From Prevotella sp. UBA4330 (GTDB taxonomy: Bacteria > Bacteroidota > Bacteroidia > Bacteroidales > Bacteroidaceae): a stretch of 64,000 nucleotides of DNA. Shown here one piece after another: positions 17,492-26,673 of this stretch; the stretch's first letter is position 1; every line of letters begins with the position of its first letter. Position numbers and translations under genes: made by a program. Below the pieces are notes generated by a model. It had not been told where the DNA came from, made no database searches, and saw only the letters and a program-made list of their open reading frames with translations. The stretch spans positions 78,178 through 142,177 of the forward strand of contig DGTS01000015.1 of NCBI GenBank assembly GCA_002394385.1, in the 5' to 3' direction.

Positions 17492-18036
17492 TCGCTCAAC
17501 TTTATCACGCCGAACGCAGCATAGTTGATGATGTCCATATAGTTGGCGTCAATGCCCTCGCTCACGAGAGTGTTGCCCGCAAGGTCCTCAATCTCCTTTA
17601 TGCGCTGCAGTTTGGTCAGTATGAAGTCTGTGTAACTGCTCACGCGCATCGAGCGCCACGCCTCGTCGTAGTCGTGATTCTTGCGCAGCATCAGTTGCAG
17701 TGCCTCGTCGGCATGGGCGTCGTAGAGGGCCATCGCCTCCTCGGGCGACAGGTCAACACTGTCAACATACCCTTTCTCCAACTGTATGAGTCCCACGATG
17801 CCGTAGTTTATCAGCGCGATGAACTCAGGCCGTATGCCCTCGCCCACCAGCGACTCCTTCTTTATCTCAAGCGAGCGTATGCGCTTCGCCTTGATGAAGA
17901 GTTGGTCGGTGAGCGACGACGGTCGCAGTATGCGCCACGAGGCACCATAGTCGTGGAGTTTCTTCGAGAACAGTTCGCGGCACTCTTTCATCACCGCCCT
18001 GAACTGCTGCTCGGTGTTGCAAGCCTTGTTACACAT
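17485..18036 (-). CDS. DUF1599 protein
   Basis: I use ATG 18036 (MCNKACNTEQQF) because the promoter box at 18058-18065 lies over the longer start at 18060. The protein holds two similar halves, each with a KxxDYxxxWR motif (KLHDYGASWRILR and KNHDYDEAWRSMR), then a Tyr/Phe-rich helix and IINYG/IINYA. This is the DUF1599 duplication; related proteins have been linked by others to nucleotide modification, which I cannot judge here. It leads the operon ending in folE, and its stop overlaps the next ATG. Confidence 0.8.
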   Translation of the reverse strand: MCNKACNTEQQFRAVMKECRELFSKKLHDYGASWRILRPSSLTDQLFIKAKRIRSLEIKKESLVGEGIRPEFIALINYGIVGLIQLEKGYVDSVDLSPEEAMALYDAHADEALQLMLRKNHDYDEAWRSMRVSSYTDFILTKLQRIKEIEDLAGNTLVSEGIDANYMDIINYAAFGVIKLSEW

Positions 18037-18057
18037 TATAAATTTATAATTTGGGTG

Positions 18058-18065
18058 CAAAATTA
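18058..18065 (-). promoter_or_regulatory. Promoter -7 box of the DUF1599-to-folE operon
   Basis: TAATTTTG on the minus strand, 21 bp before the chosen start at 18036. Confidence 0.6.
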
Positions 18066-18145
18066 ATTAATTATTCCGATATAGCGAAGAGTTTCACGTT
18101 AAAAAACACAATTCGCCATGTTGCCGCCGCCATAACAGGCAGTCG

Positions 18146-18625
18146 TCATCCCTCTTTCTGCTTCTGCCTGATCAGTCTCACCTTGGCACACTCGGTGTCA
18201 AAACGCGTCTGCAGAGAGTCGCGTTTCAGCCTCAACATATTTACGCGCATCAGTTCTTCCTCAGTGGCAGTGCCCTCAGAATGGTGCATCTCGGCCATCT
18301 TCTTCTGCGTGTTGTAGTCGGCCTTCAGTTCCTGCAATTCGGCATCCATGCGCTCCACGTTCTGCTGAGCCTGCTTCAGGCACACATCCTGATAGAGCGT
18401 AAGGGCGCGCTGTCTCACCTCGATGGCATTGGGATACACATGCCGCAGCGAGTCGATGGTCAGCAGCGCCGCGTCATACTGTCCGCCTTCATACTGCTGC
18501 TGCGCCTGCCGGAGCAGTCCCATCGCCTTCTCCTGCGCGTCCGTCTGCTCGCACGATGCCAGGGCAACCACCGCAAGCATCATCAGTATCATTACTTTTT
18601 TCATTGTTCGGTTCTGTTTGTTCAT
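18146..18625 (-). CDS. Lipoprotein with coiled-coil/TPR-like helices
   Basis: A lipoprotein signal (ILMMLAVVALASC) precedes a soluble helical domain. Residues about 30-75 look like a tetratricopeptide hairpin (LLRQAQQQYEGGQYDAALLT), and the rest is a charged coiled coil. Starts at 18625 (MNKQNRTMKK) and 18604 (MKKVMILMM) are both possible; the promoter box at 18642-18649 allows either. Its function is not evident. It is divergent from cca across a repeat-rich spacer. Confidence 0.7.
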   Translation of the reverse strand: MNKQNRTMKKVMILMMLAVVALASCEQTDAQEKAMGLLRQAQQQYEGGQYDAALLTIDSLRHVYPNAIEVRQRALTLYQDVCLKQAQQNVERMDAELQELKADYNTQKKMAEMHHSEGTATEEELMRVNMLRLKRDSLQTRFDTECAKVRLIRQKQKEG

Positions 18626-18641
18626 AAGCGTAATAACGATG

Positions 18642-18649
18642 CAAAGTTA
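18642..18649 (-). promoter_or_regulatory. Promoter -7 box of the coiled-coil lipoprotein gene
   Basis: TAACTTTG on the minus strand, 16 bp before the start at 18625. Confidence 0.55.
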
Positions 18650-18704
18650 TTAAATAAATCTGAAACAAGCAAAAACCAAGAGAGTTTTTAGAGACTGGCG
18701 CAAA

Positions 18705-18770
18705 AGTAAAATAGGCTATTTTACCGACCAATATAGGCTATTTTACTCACCAATATAGCCTATTTTACTT
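18705..18770. repeat. 22-bp periodic array, GTAAAATAGGCTATTTTAC family, 3 units
   Basis: Three near-palindromic units in exactly 66 bp; the central GG/GG/CC doublets begin at 18714, 18736 and 18758. The last unit is inverted, so the array starts AGTAAAATAGG and ends CCTATTTTACTT. It lies between two divergent promoters. Confidence 0.9.
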
Positions 18771-18790
18771 TCCAATATCATTCCAAATTC

Positions 18791-18900
18791 TTATGTCTTT
18801 ATGTCCAAATCATTATGTCTTTATGTCTAAACCAATATGTCTTTATGTCCAAATCTTTATGTCTTTATGTCCAAATTCTTATGTCTTTATGTCTAAAAAT
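18791..18900. repeat. 22-bp tandem array, TTATGTCTTTATGTCC family, 5 units
   Basis: Units begin at 18791, 18813, 18835, 18857 and 18879, giving 5 x 22 = 110 bp. Each unit contains two TATGTC half-units. The array ends directly against the TTTG (-33) element of the cca promoter (18901-18904), so it could bind a regulator on one face of the helix. Confidence 0.9.
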
Positions 18901-18931
18901 TTTGCGGAACGCCCTTTTTGCAGTATCTTTG
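18901..18931 (+). promoter_or_regulatory. Promoter of cca
   Basis: TTTG (18901-18904), 19 bp, TATCTTTG (18924-18931). It overlaps the nominal longer start at 18918, so translation should begin at 18951. Confidence 0.75.
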
Positions 18932-18950
18932 CATGCAAATTGAGCGATTT

Positions 18951-20411
18951 ATGATAATGTATAGCGACGCCGAACTGGCGCAAATTCTCGATAAGGACAT
19001 ATTCCATAGGATTTCTGAGGTTGCCGACTCGATGGGAGTGGAATGCTACGTGGTGGGTGGCTACGTTCGCGACATCTTCCTCGAGCGTCCGTCCAACGAC
19101 ATCGACGTGGTGGTTGTGGGCAGCGGCATCGCTGTTGCCACCGAACTGAAAAAACGTCTGGGCAGATGCGCCCACCTCTCCGTGTTCCGCAACTTCGGCA
19201 CGGCGCAGGTCAAGGTGACGGGTGGCGGAAGCCACGTTATGGAAGTGGAATTCGTGGGAGCGCGCCGCGAGAGTTACAGCCACGACTCACGAAAGCCCAT
19301 TGTAGAGGACGGCACGCTGGAGGACGACCAGAACCGCCGCGACTTCACCATCAATGCCCTCGCCATTTGTCTCAACAAGGAGCGTTTCGGCGAACTTGTT
19401 GACCCTTTCGACGGCATCTACGACCTTGAGGACGGCATAATACGCACCCCGCTCGACCCCGACATCACATTCTCCGACGACCCGCTGCGCATGCTGCGAT
19501 GCGTGAGGTTCTCGGCACAACTGAAGTTCAACATCGACGATGAGACCTTCGACGCACTGCAGCGCAACGCTCAACGGCTGAAGATTATCAGCGGAGAGCG
19601 CATCCAGGAAGAACTGAACAAGATAATGATGACCGAAAAGCCCAGCCGCGGCATCTACGACCTCTACCGCGCCGGACTGCTGCAACAGATTCTGCCCGAA
19701 CTGTGCCTGCTCGACATCGTGGAGACACGCAACGGAAGGGCGCATAAGAACAACTTCTACCACACTCTCGAAGTGCTCGACAACGTGGCGCAGACAGCGC
19801 CCGACGACTCGCTATGGCTGCGCTGGGCTGCACTGCTGCACGACATCGGGAAACCTAAGTCGAAACGCTGGGACAACGCTGCTGGATGGACGTTCCACAA
19901 CCATAACTTCATCGGGGCGAAAATGGTGCCGCAGATATTCAGACGGCTGAAACTGCCTCTGGATGCCAAGATGAAATACGTGCAGAAACTTGTTGACCTG
20001 CACATGCGCCCCATCGTCATCGCCGACGAGGAGGTTACCGACAGCGCCGTGAGGCGACTGCTGAACGACGCGGGCGACGACATCGACGACCTGATGACAC
20101 TGTGCGAGGCCGACATCACGTCGAAGAACGAGGTGCGCAAGGCTCGCTTCCGCGACAACTTCCGCATGGTGCGCGAGAAACTCGTGGAACTGCAGGAGAA
20201 AGACTACAAGCGGCTGCTGCAGCCTGTGATAGACGGCAACGAGATAATGCAGATGTTCGGACTGAAGCCGTCGCGCGAAGTGGGCGAACTGAAGAAATGT
20301 CTCAAAGAGGCAGTGCTCGACAACCGCGTGGCCAACGAGCGCGAGCCGCTGATGCAACTGCTTGTGAAGAAGGCAAAGAGCATGGGTCTCGACATTGTTA
20401 ATTCTATTTAA
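18951..20411 (+). CDS. cca: CCA-adding tRNA nucleotidyltransferase with HD domain
   Basis: Adds or repairs the CCA end of tRNA; the only tRNA gene here (Lys) does not encode CCA. The nucleotidyltransferase head has YVVGGYVRD and the metal-binding DID pair in SNDIDVVVVG, then RRDFTINAL. The neck and body follow, with an HD domain (LLHDIGKP) in the C-terminal half. Start 18951 (MIMYSDAEL) is preferred because the promoter occupies the sequence before it. Class II enzymes with an HD domain are common in Bacteroidetes; poly(A) polymerase is a less likely alternative. Confidence 0.9.
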   Translation: MIMYSDAELAQILDKDIFHRISEVADSMGVECYVVGGYVRDIFLERPSNDIDVVVVGSGIAVATELKKRLGRCAHLSVFRNFGTAQVKVTGGGSHVMEVEFVGARRESYSHDSRKPIVEDGTLEDDQNRRDFTINALAICLNKERFGELVDPFDGIYDLEDGIIRTPLDPDITFSDDPLRMLRCVRFSAQLKFNIDDETFDALQRNAQRLKIISGERIQEELNKIMMTEKPSRGIYDLYRAGLLQQILPELCLLDIVETRNGRAHKNNFYHTLEVLDNVAQTAPDDSLWLRWAALLHDIGKPKSKRWDNAAGWTFHNHNFIGAKMVPQIFRRLKLPLDAKMKYVQKLVDLHMRPIVIADEEVTDSAVRRLLNDAGDDIDDLMTLCEADITSKNEVRKARFRDNFRMVREKLVELQEKDYKRLLQPVIDGNEIMQMFGLKPSREVGELKKCLKEAVLDNRVANEREPLMQLLVKKAKSMGLDIVNSI

Positions 20412-20428
20412 TAATTAGCAGGTAATCA

Positions 20429-20458
20429 TTGACGATAACGATAAATTTTATATCTTTG
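20429..20458 (+). promoter_or_regulatory. Promoter of the RND efflux operon
   Basis: TTG (20429-20431), 19 bp, TATCTTTG (20451-20458), 88 bp before the ATG at 20547. Confidence 0.7.
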
Positions 20459-20546
20459 CACTTCGAAAACTCATTTGGTCGTACAAGTTTTCAGCAAGAA
20501 ATGTAACAGAAAGGAATATCAAACAGACAAAATAATCAAAATAGGT

Positions 20547-21731
20547 ATGAAGAAAAAGAAATTCTTACTAATCGCTGCTGTTGCCGCCATGCTCGTTTCG
20601 TGTGGCGGAAAAAATGGTGGCATGAATTTCGGCGACAACGAGTATCCCGTCGAGACAGTTCAAAACCAAAGCACAACGATGCAGACATCCTATCCTGCTT
20701 CGCTGAAGGGTATCCAGGATGTGGAGATACGTCCAAAGGTGGCAGGCTTCATCACGAAAGTGTATGTTAAGGAAGGTCAGACCGTTGGCGCTGGGCAACT
20801 GCTCTTCGTCATCGACAACGCCACTTATCAGGCTGCCGTACGCCAGGCACAGGCTTCGGTGAACACCGCTACAGCACAGTGCAACACCATGAAACTGGCA
20901 TACGAGAACAGCCAGCAACTGCACCAGAACAAGGTGATAGGTGACTTCGAACTGCAGAGTTCTAAGAACAACTACGAGAGCGCCAAGGCTCAGTTGGCAC
21001 AGGCTCAGGCAGCGCTTGCATCGGCAAGAGAGACGCTGAGTTTCTGCTACGTGAAAAGTCCTACTTCCGGAGTTATCGGCAATCTGCCATACAAGGAAGG
21101 CGCAATGGTTAGCGCTTCGAGCACGCCGGCACTGACTACCGTGTCGAACATCAGCACCATAGAGGCCTATTTCTCAATGGCCGAGAGAGACATTCTTAAC
21201 ATGACGAAGAATGCGGGCAGCATACAAGCCGCAATAGAGAGTTACCCTGACCTCAGGCTTCAACTTGCCGATGGCACCACATACGTGGAGACAGGTCGTC
21301 TGGCAAAGGTAAGCGGTGTGGTTGACCCCGCCACTGGCAGTATTCAGATGATAGCACGCTTCCCCAACCCACAGCGTTTGCTGAAATCGGGAAGTTCAGG
21401 TTCTATCATTATCCCACGCTCTGAGAGCGGCGCAATCATTATCCCACAGAGCGCTACAGTAGAGGTTCAAGACAAGATATTCGTTTATACAGTAGGTAAA
21501 GACAATAAGGTTAAGTACACCGAAATCACCGTTGACCCACAGAACGACGGCAAGAACTTCGTTGTTACAAATGGCTTGAGCATTGGTGACAAGTATGTTA
21601 CAAACGGAGTAACGAAGTTGAGCGACGGTATGGAGATTGTCCCAATAACCCAAGAGCGCTACAAACAGAAGATTAAAGAACAGGCAAAGGCGATGACGGC
21701 TGGCGACATCGTGAATGGCTTGAAGAAGTAA
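20547..21731 (+). CDS. RND efflux periplasmic adaptor lipoprotein
   Basis: I chose ATG 20547 (MKKKKFLLIAAVAAMLVSC), which begins a lipoprotein signal; the longer frame starts just after the promoter and is implausible. The protein has the membrane-fusion layout: barrel-sandwich hybrid (VRPKVAGFI-like IRPKVAGFITKVYVKEGQ), a long coiled-coil hairpin (about 95-170), lipoyl half KSPTSGVIG, then beta-barrel and membrane-proximal domains. It links the inner-membrane pump to the outer-membrane channel encoded by the next two genes. Substrates are unknown. Confidence 0.92.
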   Translation: MKKKKFLLIAAVAAMLVSCGGKNGGMNFGDNEYPVETVQNQSTTMQTSYPASLKGIQDVEIRPKVAGFITKVYVKEGQTVGAGQLLFVIDNATYQAAVRQAQASVNTATAQCNTMKLAYENSQQLHQNKVIGDFELQSSKNNYESAKAQLAQAQAALASARETLSFCYVKSPTSGVIGNLPYKEGAMVSASSTPALTTVSNISTIEAYFSMAERDILNMTKNAGSIQAAIESYPDLRLQLADGTTYVETGRLAKVSGVVDPATGSIQMIARFPNPQRLLKSGSSGSIIIPRSESGAIIIPQSATVEVQDKIFVYTVGKDNKVKYTEITVDPQNDGKNFVVTNGLSIGDKYVTNGVTKLSDGMEIVPITQERYKQKIKEQAKAMTAGDIVNGLKK

Positions 21732-21765
21732 ATAGCATATTGTAAATCGTCAAATTGTTAATAGC

Positions 21766-24700
21766 ATGACTTTTACACACTTTATAAAACGTCCGGTGCT
21801 CTCGACGGTGATTTCTATCCTCATCGTTATCCTGGGAGTCATCGGATTGGTATCGCTGCCTATTGAGCAGTACCCCAATATCGCTCCCGCCACGGTGAGC
21901 GTATGGACATCATACCCCGGTGCTGATGCCGAGACGGTGAAGAACTCCGTCATCACGCCGCTCGAAGAGAGCATCAACGGTGTGGAGGGTATGGACTATA
22001 TCACTTCTACCGCCGGTTCTGGATCGGCACAGATTACCATCACCTTCCGTCAGGGTTACAACCCCGACATGTGTGCCGTCAATGTGCAGAACCGTGTGCA
22101 GCAGGCACAGTCGCTGCTGCCTTCCGAGGTGACGCAGATCGGTGTGCAGGTGCAGAAGCGCCAGAACTCTCAGGTGCTTATGTACGCGCTGGTGTCGCCC
22201 GACGGTCGCTACGACGACGAGTTCATCACCAACTATGCCAATATCAATGTCATACCGGCATTGAAGCGTGTTGAAGGTGTAGGCGACGTGCAGTCTCCTG
22301 GTATGAAGACCTACTCCATGCGCGTGTGGCTGAAGCCCGACGTGATGAAGCAGCACGGCCTGATGCCTACCGATATTACCGGTGTGCTGGCCGAGCAGAA
22401 CATCGAGGCCGCTCCTGGTAAGTTCGGCGAGCAGAGCGATGTCGCCTTCGAATACGACATGCGCTATACCGGCCGACTGAAGACGGCTGAGGAGTTTGGA
22501 AACATCATCATCTCAAGTGATGCCAGCGGCCAGACGCTGAAACTGAAAGACGTTGCCGACATCAAACTTGGTGCACTGACCTACAGCGTGGCCATGCGCG
22601 ACAACGGTATGCCTTCGGTCATGGGAATGGTGCAGCAGGTGGCTGGCTCTAACGCCACCCAGATTGCCCGCGACTGTAAGAAAGTGCTTGAGGAACAGGC
22701 CAAGTCGTTCCCACCGGGACTGGAATACCGCATCAACATGGACGTCACGGAGTTCCTCTTCGCCTCTATCGAGGAGGTGGTCTTCACCCTTATCCTCACG
22801 CTCATTCTGGTGTTCCTCGTGGTTTACGTCTTCTTGCAGGACTGGCGCTCTACGCTGATCCCGCTGATTGCCGTTCCCGTATCGCTCATCGGTACGTTCT
22901 TCTTCCTCAACCTGATGGGATTCTCCATCAACCTGCTCGTGCTGTCGGCATTGCTGCTGGCCATTGCTATTGTGGTGGACGACGCCATTGTGGTGGTCGA
23001 GGCAGTACATGCGAAACTCGACCTCGGCTACAAGAGTGCCCTGACGGCAAGTATCGACGCCATGAACGAGATTTCGGGCGCCATTATCTCCATCACGCTG
23101 GTGATGGCCTCGGTGTTCATCCCCGTGTCGTTCATGGGCGGCGTGACCGGTACCTTCTATAAGCAGTTCGGTCTTACGATGGCCATCTCTATCGTTATCT
23201 CGGCTGCCAACGCCTTGACGCTTTCGCCGGCTCTCTGTGCCATCTTCCTGAAACCCCACGATAAGGATGGCCACGAGAAGAAGATGTCGATGCTCGACCG
23301 TATGCATACGTCGTTCAATGCGTCTTTCAACGCCATGAACGAAAAATATAAGAATGCCGTGCAGAAGTTGGTGCACAAGCCCATCGTCGTTATCTCGACA
23401 ATCATTCTGGGTATCGCCGTGCTAGGCATTACCATGTTTACCACAAAGACTGGTCTTGTGCCTGATGAGGACCAGGGTGTGATGTTCTGTACAATCACCA
23501 TGCCGCCGGCAACCTCTGTGGCCCGCACCCAGCAGATAATCAATGAGGTGGATTCTATTATTGCCGCCTTCCCCGCCGTGCAGAGCCGTGAGCAGTTGCA
23601 GGGCTACAACTTCATCGCCGGTTCGGGTAGCGACCAGGCCACGTTTATCATCAAGTTGAAACCCTTCGAGGAGCGCCAGCACGGACTGTGGTGGAAGATC
23701 AGTGGATTGTGGAATGGCGATGGCATCTACCGTTTCTTCCTCGACCCCGATGCCGTGACGGGCATTCAGGCTCAACTGTTCATGAAGACCGCCCACATCA
23801 AGGATGCCAGCATTCTGGCCTTCGCACCGCCTATGGTGCAGGGTTACTCGGCATCTAACGGTCTTTCCATTGTCATGCAGGACCGCACCGGCGGCGACCT
23901 CAACAAGTTCTACGGTGTCGTCCAGGACTTCCTGAAAGCCTACAACGAACGCCCAGAGGTGAGCCGTGCCCAGACCAGTTACAACCCCAACTATCCGCAA
24001 TACATGATTCATGTGGATGTGGCCAAGTGTAAGCAGGCCGGCATTTCGCCACGTGTGGTACTCTCTACGCTGCAGGGTTACTATGGCGGACTCTACGCCT
24101 CCAACTTCAACAGTTACGGTAAACTCTACCGCGTCATGGTGCAGGGAGCACCCGAGACACGCATGAACGAGCAGTCGCTCAATAATATATATGTACGCAC
24201 GGGAGCAGGCATGGCACCCGTAAATGAGTTCTGCCATCTGGAGCGTGTCTATGGTCCGTCCAACATCAACCGCTTCAACCTCTTCACCTCTATCAACATA
24301 CAGGCAACCGTGGCCGACGGTGTATCTACCGGTGAAGCCATCAAAGCCCTCGAAGAGGTGGCTGCCCAGACGCTGCCAGCAGGTTATTCATATGAGTTCA
24401 GCGGCCTGACCCGTGAGGAAGCCAAGGCTTCTAACTCTACGTGGATGATCTTCCTGCTCTGCTTCATGTTCATTTACCTCATCCTCTCGGCACAGTATGA
24501 GTCGTACATCCTGCCGCTGGCCGTGGTGCTCTCCGTACCCTTCGGTCTTGCTGGCTGTTTCCTCTTTACGATGCTCTTCGGCCATGCCAACGACATCTAC
24601 ATGCAGATTTCGCTTATCATGCTGATCGGTCTGTTGGCTAAGAACGCCATTCTGATTGTGCAGTTCGCCCTTGAACGCCGTCAGACGGGTATGGCCATCA

Positions 24701-25026
24701 CGTGGTCGGCCATTCTAGGTGCCGCAGCCCGTCTGCGTCCTATCCTGATGACCTCACTGGCCATGGTAATCGGACTGTTGCCTATGATGTTTGCATCGGG
24801 TGTGGGCAAGAACGGTAACCAGACGCTCGGTGCTGCTGCCGTGGGCGGTATGTTGATCGGTACACTCTTCCAGATTATCGTCGTACCAGGCCTGTTCGTC
24901 ATCTTCCAGTCGCTGCAGGAGAAGATTAAGCCTATCAAGTTTGAGGACGACAACGCCAAGGTTGACACCGAACTGCTGCAATACAGCCGTCCGCTCGACA
25001 TTCAGAATAAAGACTACGTTAAATAA
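21766..25026 (+). CDS. RND multidrug efflux transporter, AcrB/HAE1 type
   Basis: This 1086-residue inner-membrane pump has the standard 12-helix RND plan with two large periplasmic loops. The N-terminus FIKRPVLSTVISILIVILG is typical. The proton-relay aspartates are present in TM4 (AIAIVVDDAIVVVEAV). GLLAKNAILIVQFA marks TM10, and RPILMTSLAMVIGLLPM lies near TM11. It is driven by proton antiport. It sits second in a complete tripartite operon with gaps of 34 and 9 bp to its neighbours. No local regulator gene is visible. Confidence 0.95.
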   Translation: MTFTHFIKRPVLSTVISILIVILGVIGLVSLPIEQYPNIAPATVSVWTSYPGADAETVKNSVITPLEESINGVEGMDYITSTAGSGSAQITITFRQGYNPDMCAVNVQNRVQQAQSLLPSEVTQIGVQVQKRQNSQVLMYALVSPDGRYDDEFITNYANINVIPALKRVEGVGDVQSPGMKTYSMRVWLKPDVMKQHGLMPTDITGVLAEQNIEAAPGKFGEQSDVAFEYDMRYTGRLKTAEEFGNIIISSDASGQTLKLKDVADIKLGALTYSVAMRDNGMPSVMGMVQQVAGSNATQIARDCKKVLEEQAKSFPPGLEYRINMDVTEFLFASIEEVVFTLILTLILVFLVVYVFLQDWRSTLIPLIAVPVSLIGTFFFLNLMGFSINLLVLSALLLAIAIVVDDAIVVVEAVHAKLDLGYKSALTASIDAMNEISGAIISITLVMASVFIPVSFMGGVTGTFYKQFGLTMAISIVISAANALTLSPALCAIFLKPHDKDGHEKKMSMLDRMHTSFNASFNAMNEKYKNAVQKLVHKPIVVISTIILGIAVLGITMFTTKTGLVPDEDQGVMFCTITMPPATSVARTQQIINEVDSIIAAFPAVQSREQLQGYNFIAGSGSDQATFIIKLKPFEERQHGLWWKISGLWNGDGIYRFFLDPDAVTGIQAQLFMKTAHIKDASILAFAPPMVQGYSASNGLSIVMQDRTGGDLNKFYGVVQDFLKAYNERPEVSRAQTSYNPNYPQYMIHVDVAKCKQAGISPRVVLSTLQGYYGGLYASNFNSYGKLYRVMVQGAPETRMNEQSLNNIYVRTGAGMAPVNEFCHLERVYGPSNINRFNLFTSINIQATVADGVSTGEAIKALEEVAAQTLPAGYSYEFSGLTREEAKASNSTWMIFLLCFMFIYLILSAQYESYILPLAVVLSVPFGLAGCFLFTMLFGHANDIYMQISLIMLIGLLAKNAILIVQFALERRQTGMAITWSAILGAAARLRPILMTSLAMVIGLLPMMFASGVGKNGNQTLGAAAVGGMLIGTLFQIIVVPGLFVIFQSLQEKIKPIKFEDDNAKVDTELLQYSRPLDIQNKDYVK

Positions 25027-25035
25027 ATAACGACA

Positions 25036-26418
25036 ATGAAAAAATACACTATATTACTAATGTTCGCAACAGCCCTGCTCATGGGCAGTTGCGGACTCTA
25101 CAGCAAGTACGAGCGACCAGAGGTAGAGACAACAGGACTGGTGCGCGACTGGGTGTCGGCTACCGACACGCTGGCGGTCAACGACACCACATCCTTCGGC
25201 AACCTGCCTTGGCGACAGGTGTTCACCGACCCACTGCTGCAGGCGCTCATACAGCAGGGACTCGACCACAACGTCAACATGCTCAACGCAGCACTCAACG
25301 TGAAGATGGTGGAGGAGCAACTCAAGGTGGCTAAACTCGCATTCGTGCCGCAGTTCACCTTCACGCCGCAGGCAGCCATCTCGTCGTGGGACTTCGGCAA
25401 GGCTACACAGACCTATTCACTGCCCATCAACGCATCGTGGACTGTTGACCTCTTCGGCAACCTGCTCAACCAGAAGCGCTCGGCACAGATGGCACTGCTC
25501 GCCACAAAAGACTATCAGGTAATGGTCAAGACACAAGTGGTGTGCGGTATAGCAAACCTCTACTACACGCTGCTCATGCTCGACCAGCAACTGGAAATCA
25601 TCAACGACATGGCTGCCCTAACAAAGGACACATGGGACATGATGAAACTGCAGATGGAACTGGGACGCTACCGCTCGACCAGCGTGCAGAGTTCGGAGGC
25701 AGCATACTATAAAGTTCTGGCACAGGCAGAAGACATGAAGCGCCAGATACGCGAGGCAGAGAACGCACTCTCGATACTCATCGGACAACCGGCACAGCAG
25801 ATAACACGAGGCAACCTGCAAGACCAGTCGCTGCCAGAGGAGTTCTCAACAGGAGTGGGACTGCAACTGCTCGCCAACCGTGCCGACATACACTATGCCG
25901 AGATGAACCTCGCACAGTGCTTCTACGACATCAACACCGCGCGCTCACGCTTCTACCCAAGCATAAGCATCAGCGGAAACGGTGCATACACCAACAACCA
26001 CGGCATAATAGTGAACCCTGGAAAGATACTGGCATCGGCAGTGGCTTCGCTCGTGCAGCCTATCTTCATGAACGGACAACTCACCGCAGGACTACGCGTG
26101 GCAGAGGCAAAATACCAGCAGGCATACAACAACTGGCAGAACTCCATACTGCAGGCTGGCAGCGAGGTGAGCAACGCTCTCGTGGCATACAACTCTAACA
26201 AGACCAAGGGCGAACTCGACGCACATCAAGTGGAAGTGCTCAAACTCAACGTCGAGCACACCAAGATGCTCGTCTCGCAGTCGTCAAGCACATACCTTGA
26301 GGTGATTCAGGCACAGAACTCACTCCTCAACGCGCAAATATCACTAGTCACTGACGACTTCAACAAGATGCAAGCCGTGGTGAGCCTCTACCAGGCACTA
26401 GGAGGAGGAGGGAAATAA
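25036..26418 (+). CDS. Outer-membrane efflux channel lipoprotein (OprM/NodT type)
   Basis: A lipoprotein signal (LLMGSC) starts the protein, and two OEP repeats follow. Characteristic segments include NLPWRQVFTDPLLQALIQQGL near the N-terminus, LLANRADIHYAEMNLAQCFYDINTARSRFYPSIS (in shorter pieces) in the centre and YLEVIQAQNSLLNAQ near the C-terminus. The protein should trimerise into the TolC-like exit duct of the RND pump. It is the last gene of the operon; repeat-rich non-coding sequence follows. Confidence 0.93.
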   Translation: MKKYTILLMFATALLMGSCGLYSKYERPEVETTGLVRDWVSATDTLAVNDTTSFGNLPWRQVFTDPLLQALIQQGLDHNVNMLNAALNVKMVEEQLKVAKLAFVPQFTFTPQAAISSWDFGKATQTYSLPINASWTVDLFGNLLNQKRSAQMALLATKDYQVMVKTQVVCGIANLYYTLLMLDQQLEIINDMAALTKDTWDMMKLQMELGRYRSTSVQSSEAAYYKVLAQAEDMKRQIREAENALSILIGQPAQQITRGNLQDQSLPEEFSTGVGLQLLANRADIHYAEMNLAQCFYDINTARSRFYPSISISGNGAYTNNHGIIVNPGKILASAVASLVQPIFMNGQLTAGLRVAEAKYQQAYNNWQNSILQAGSEVSNALVAYNSNKTKGELDAHQVEVLKLNVEHTKMLVSQSSSTYLEVIQAQNSLLNAQISLVTDDFNKMQAVVSLYQALGGGGK

Positions 26419-26673
26419 TGATGAATGACAAATGTTGAATGACGAATTATCGCCTGCGGCGATTACGAATTACGAATTTGGAATTAAAAATGTTGAGTTA
26501 TCGTCTTCGGCGATTATCACTTACAAATTAATAATTCTTCATCGCAGCGAAGCGAGAACAACTCGTAACTAAACATTCAACATTCGTAATTAAACATTCA
26601 TAATTCTCAATTCCCAATCGCCGTAGGCGACCACTCAACATTCGTAATTAAACATTCGTAATTAAAAAAGAAT
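26419..26673. repeat. AT-rich intergenic repeats after the efflux operon
   Basis: Several imperfect copies of ACATTCGTAATTAAACATTC-type sequence and short hairpins such as ATCGCCTGCGGCGAT and TCGTCTTCGGCGA fill this spacer. No gene is visible and no fixed period was found. Confidence 0.5.

Noticed and set aside
18705..18900. CRISPR-like short repeats
   Set aside because: The 22-bp units are tandem without spacers, so this is not a CRISPR array.
22513..23376. 287-residue antisense frame within the RND pump gene
   Set aside because: His/Arg-rich shadow translation with no start signals or domains.
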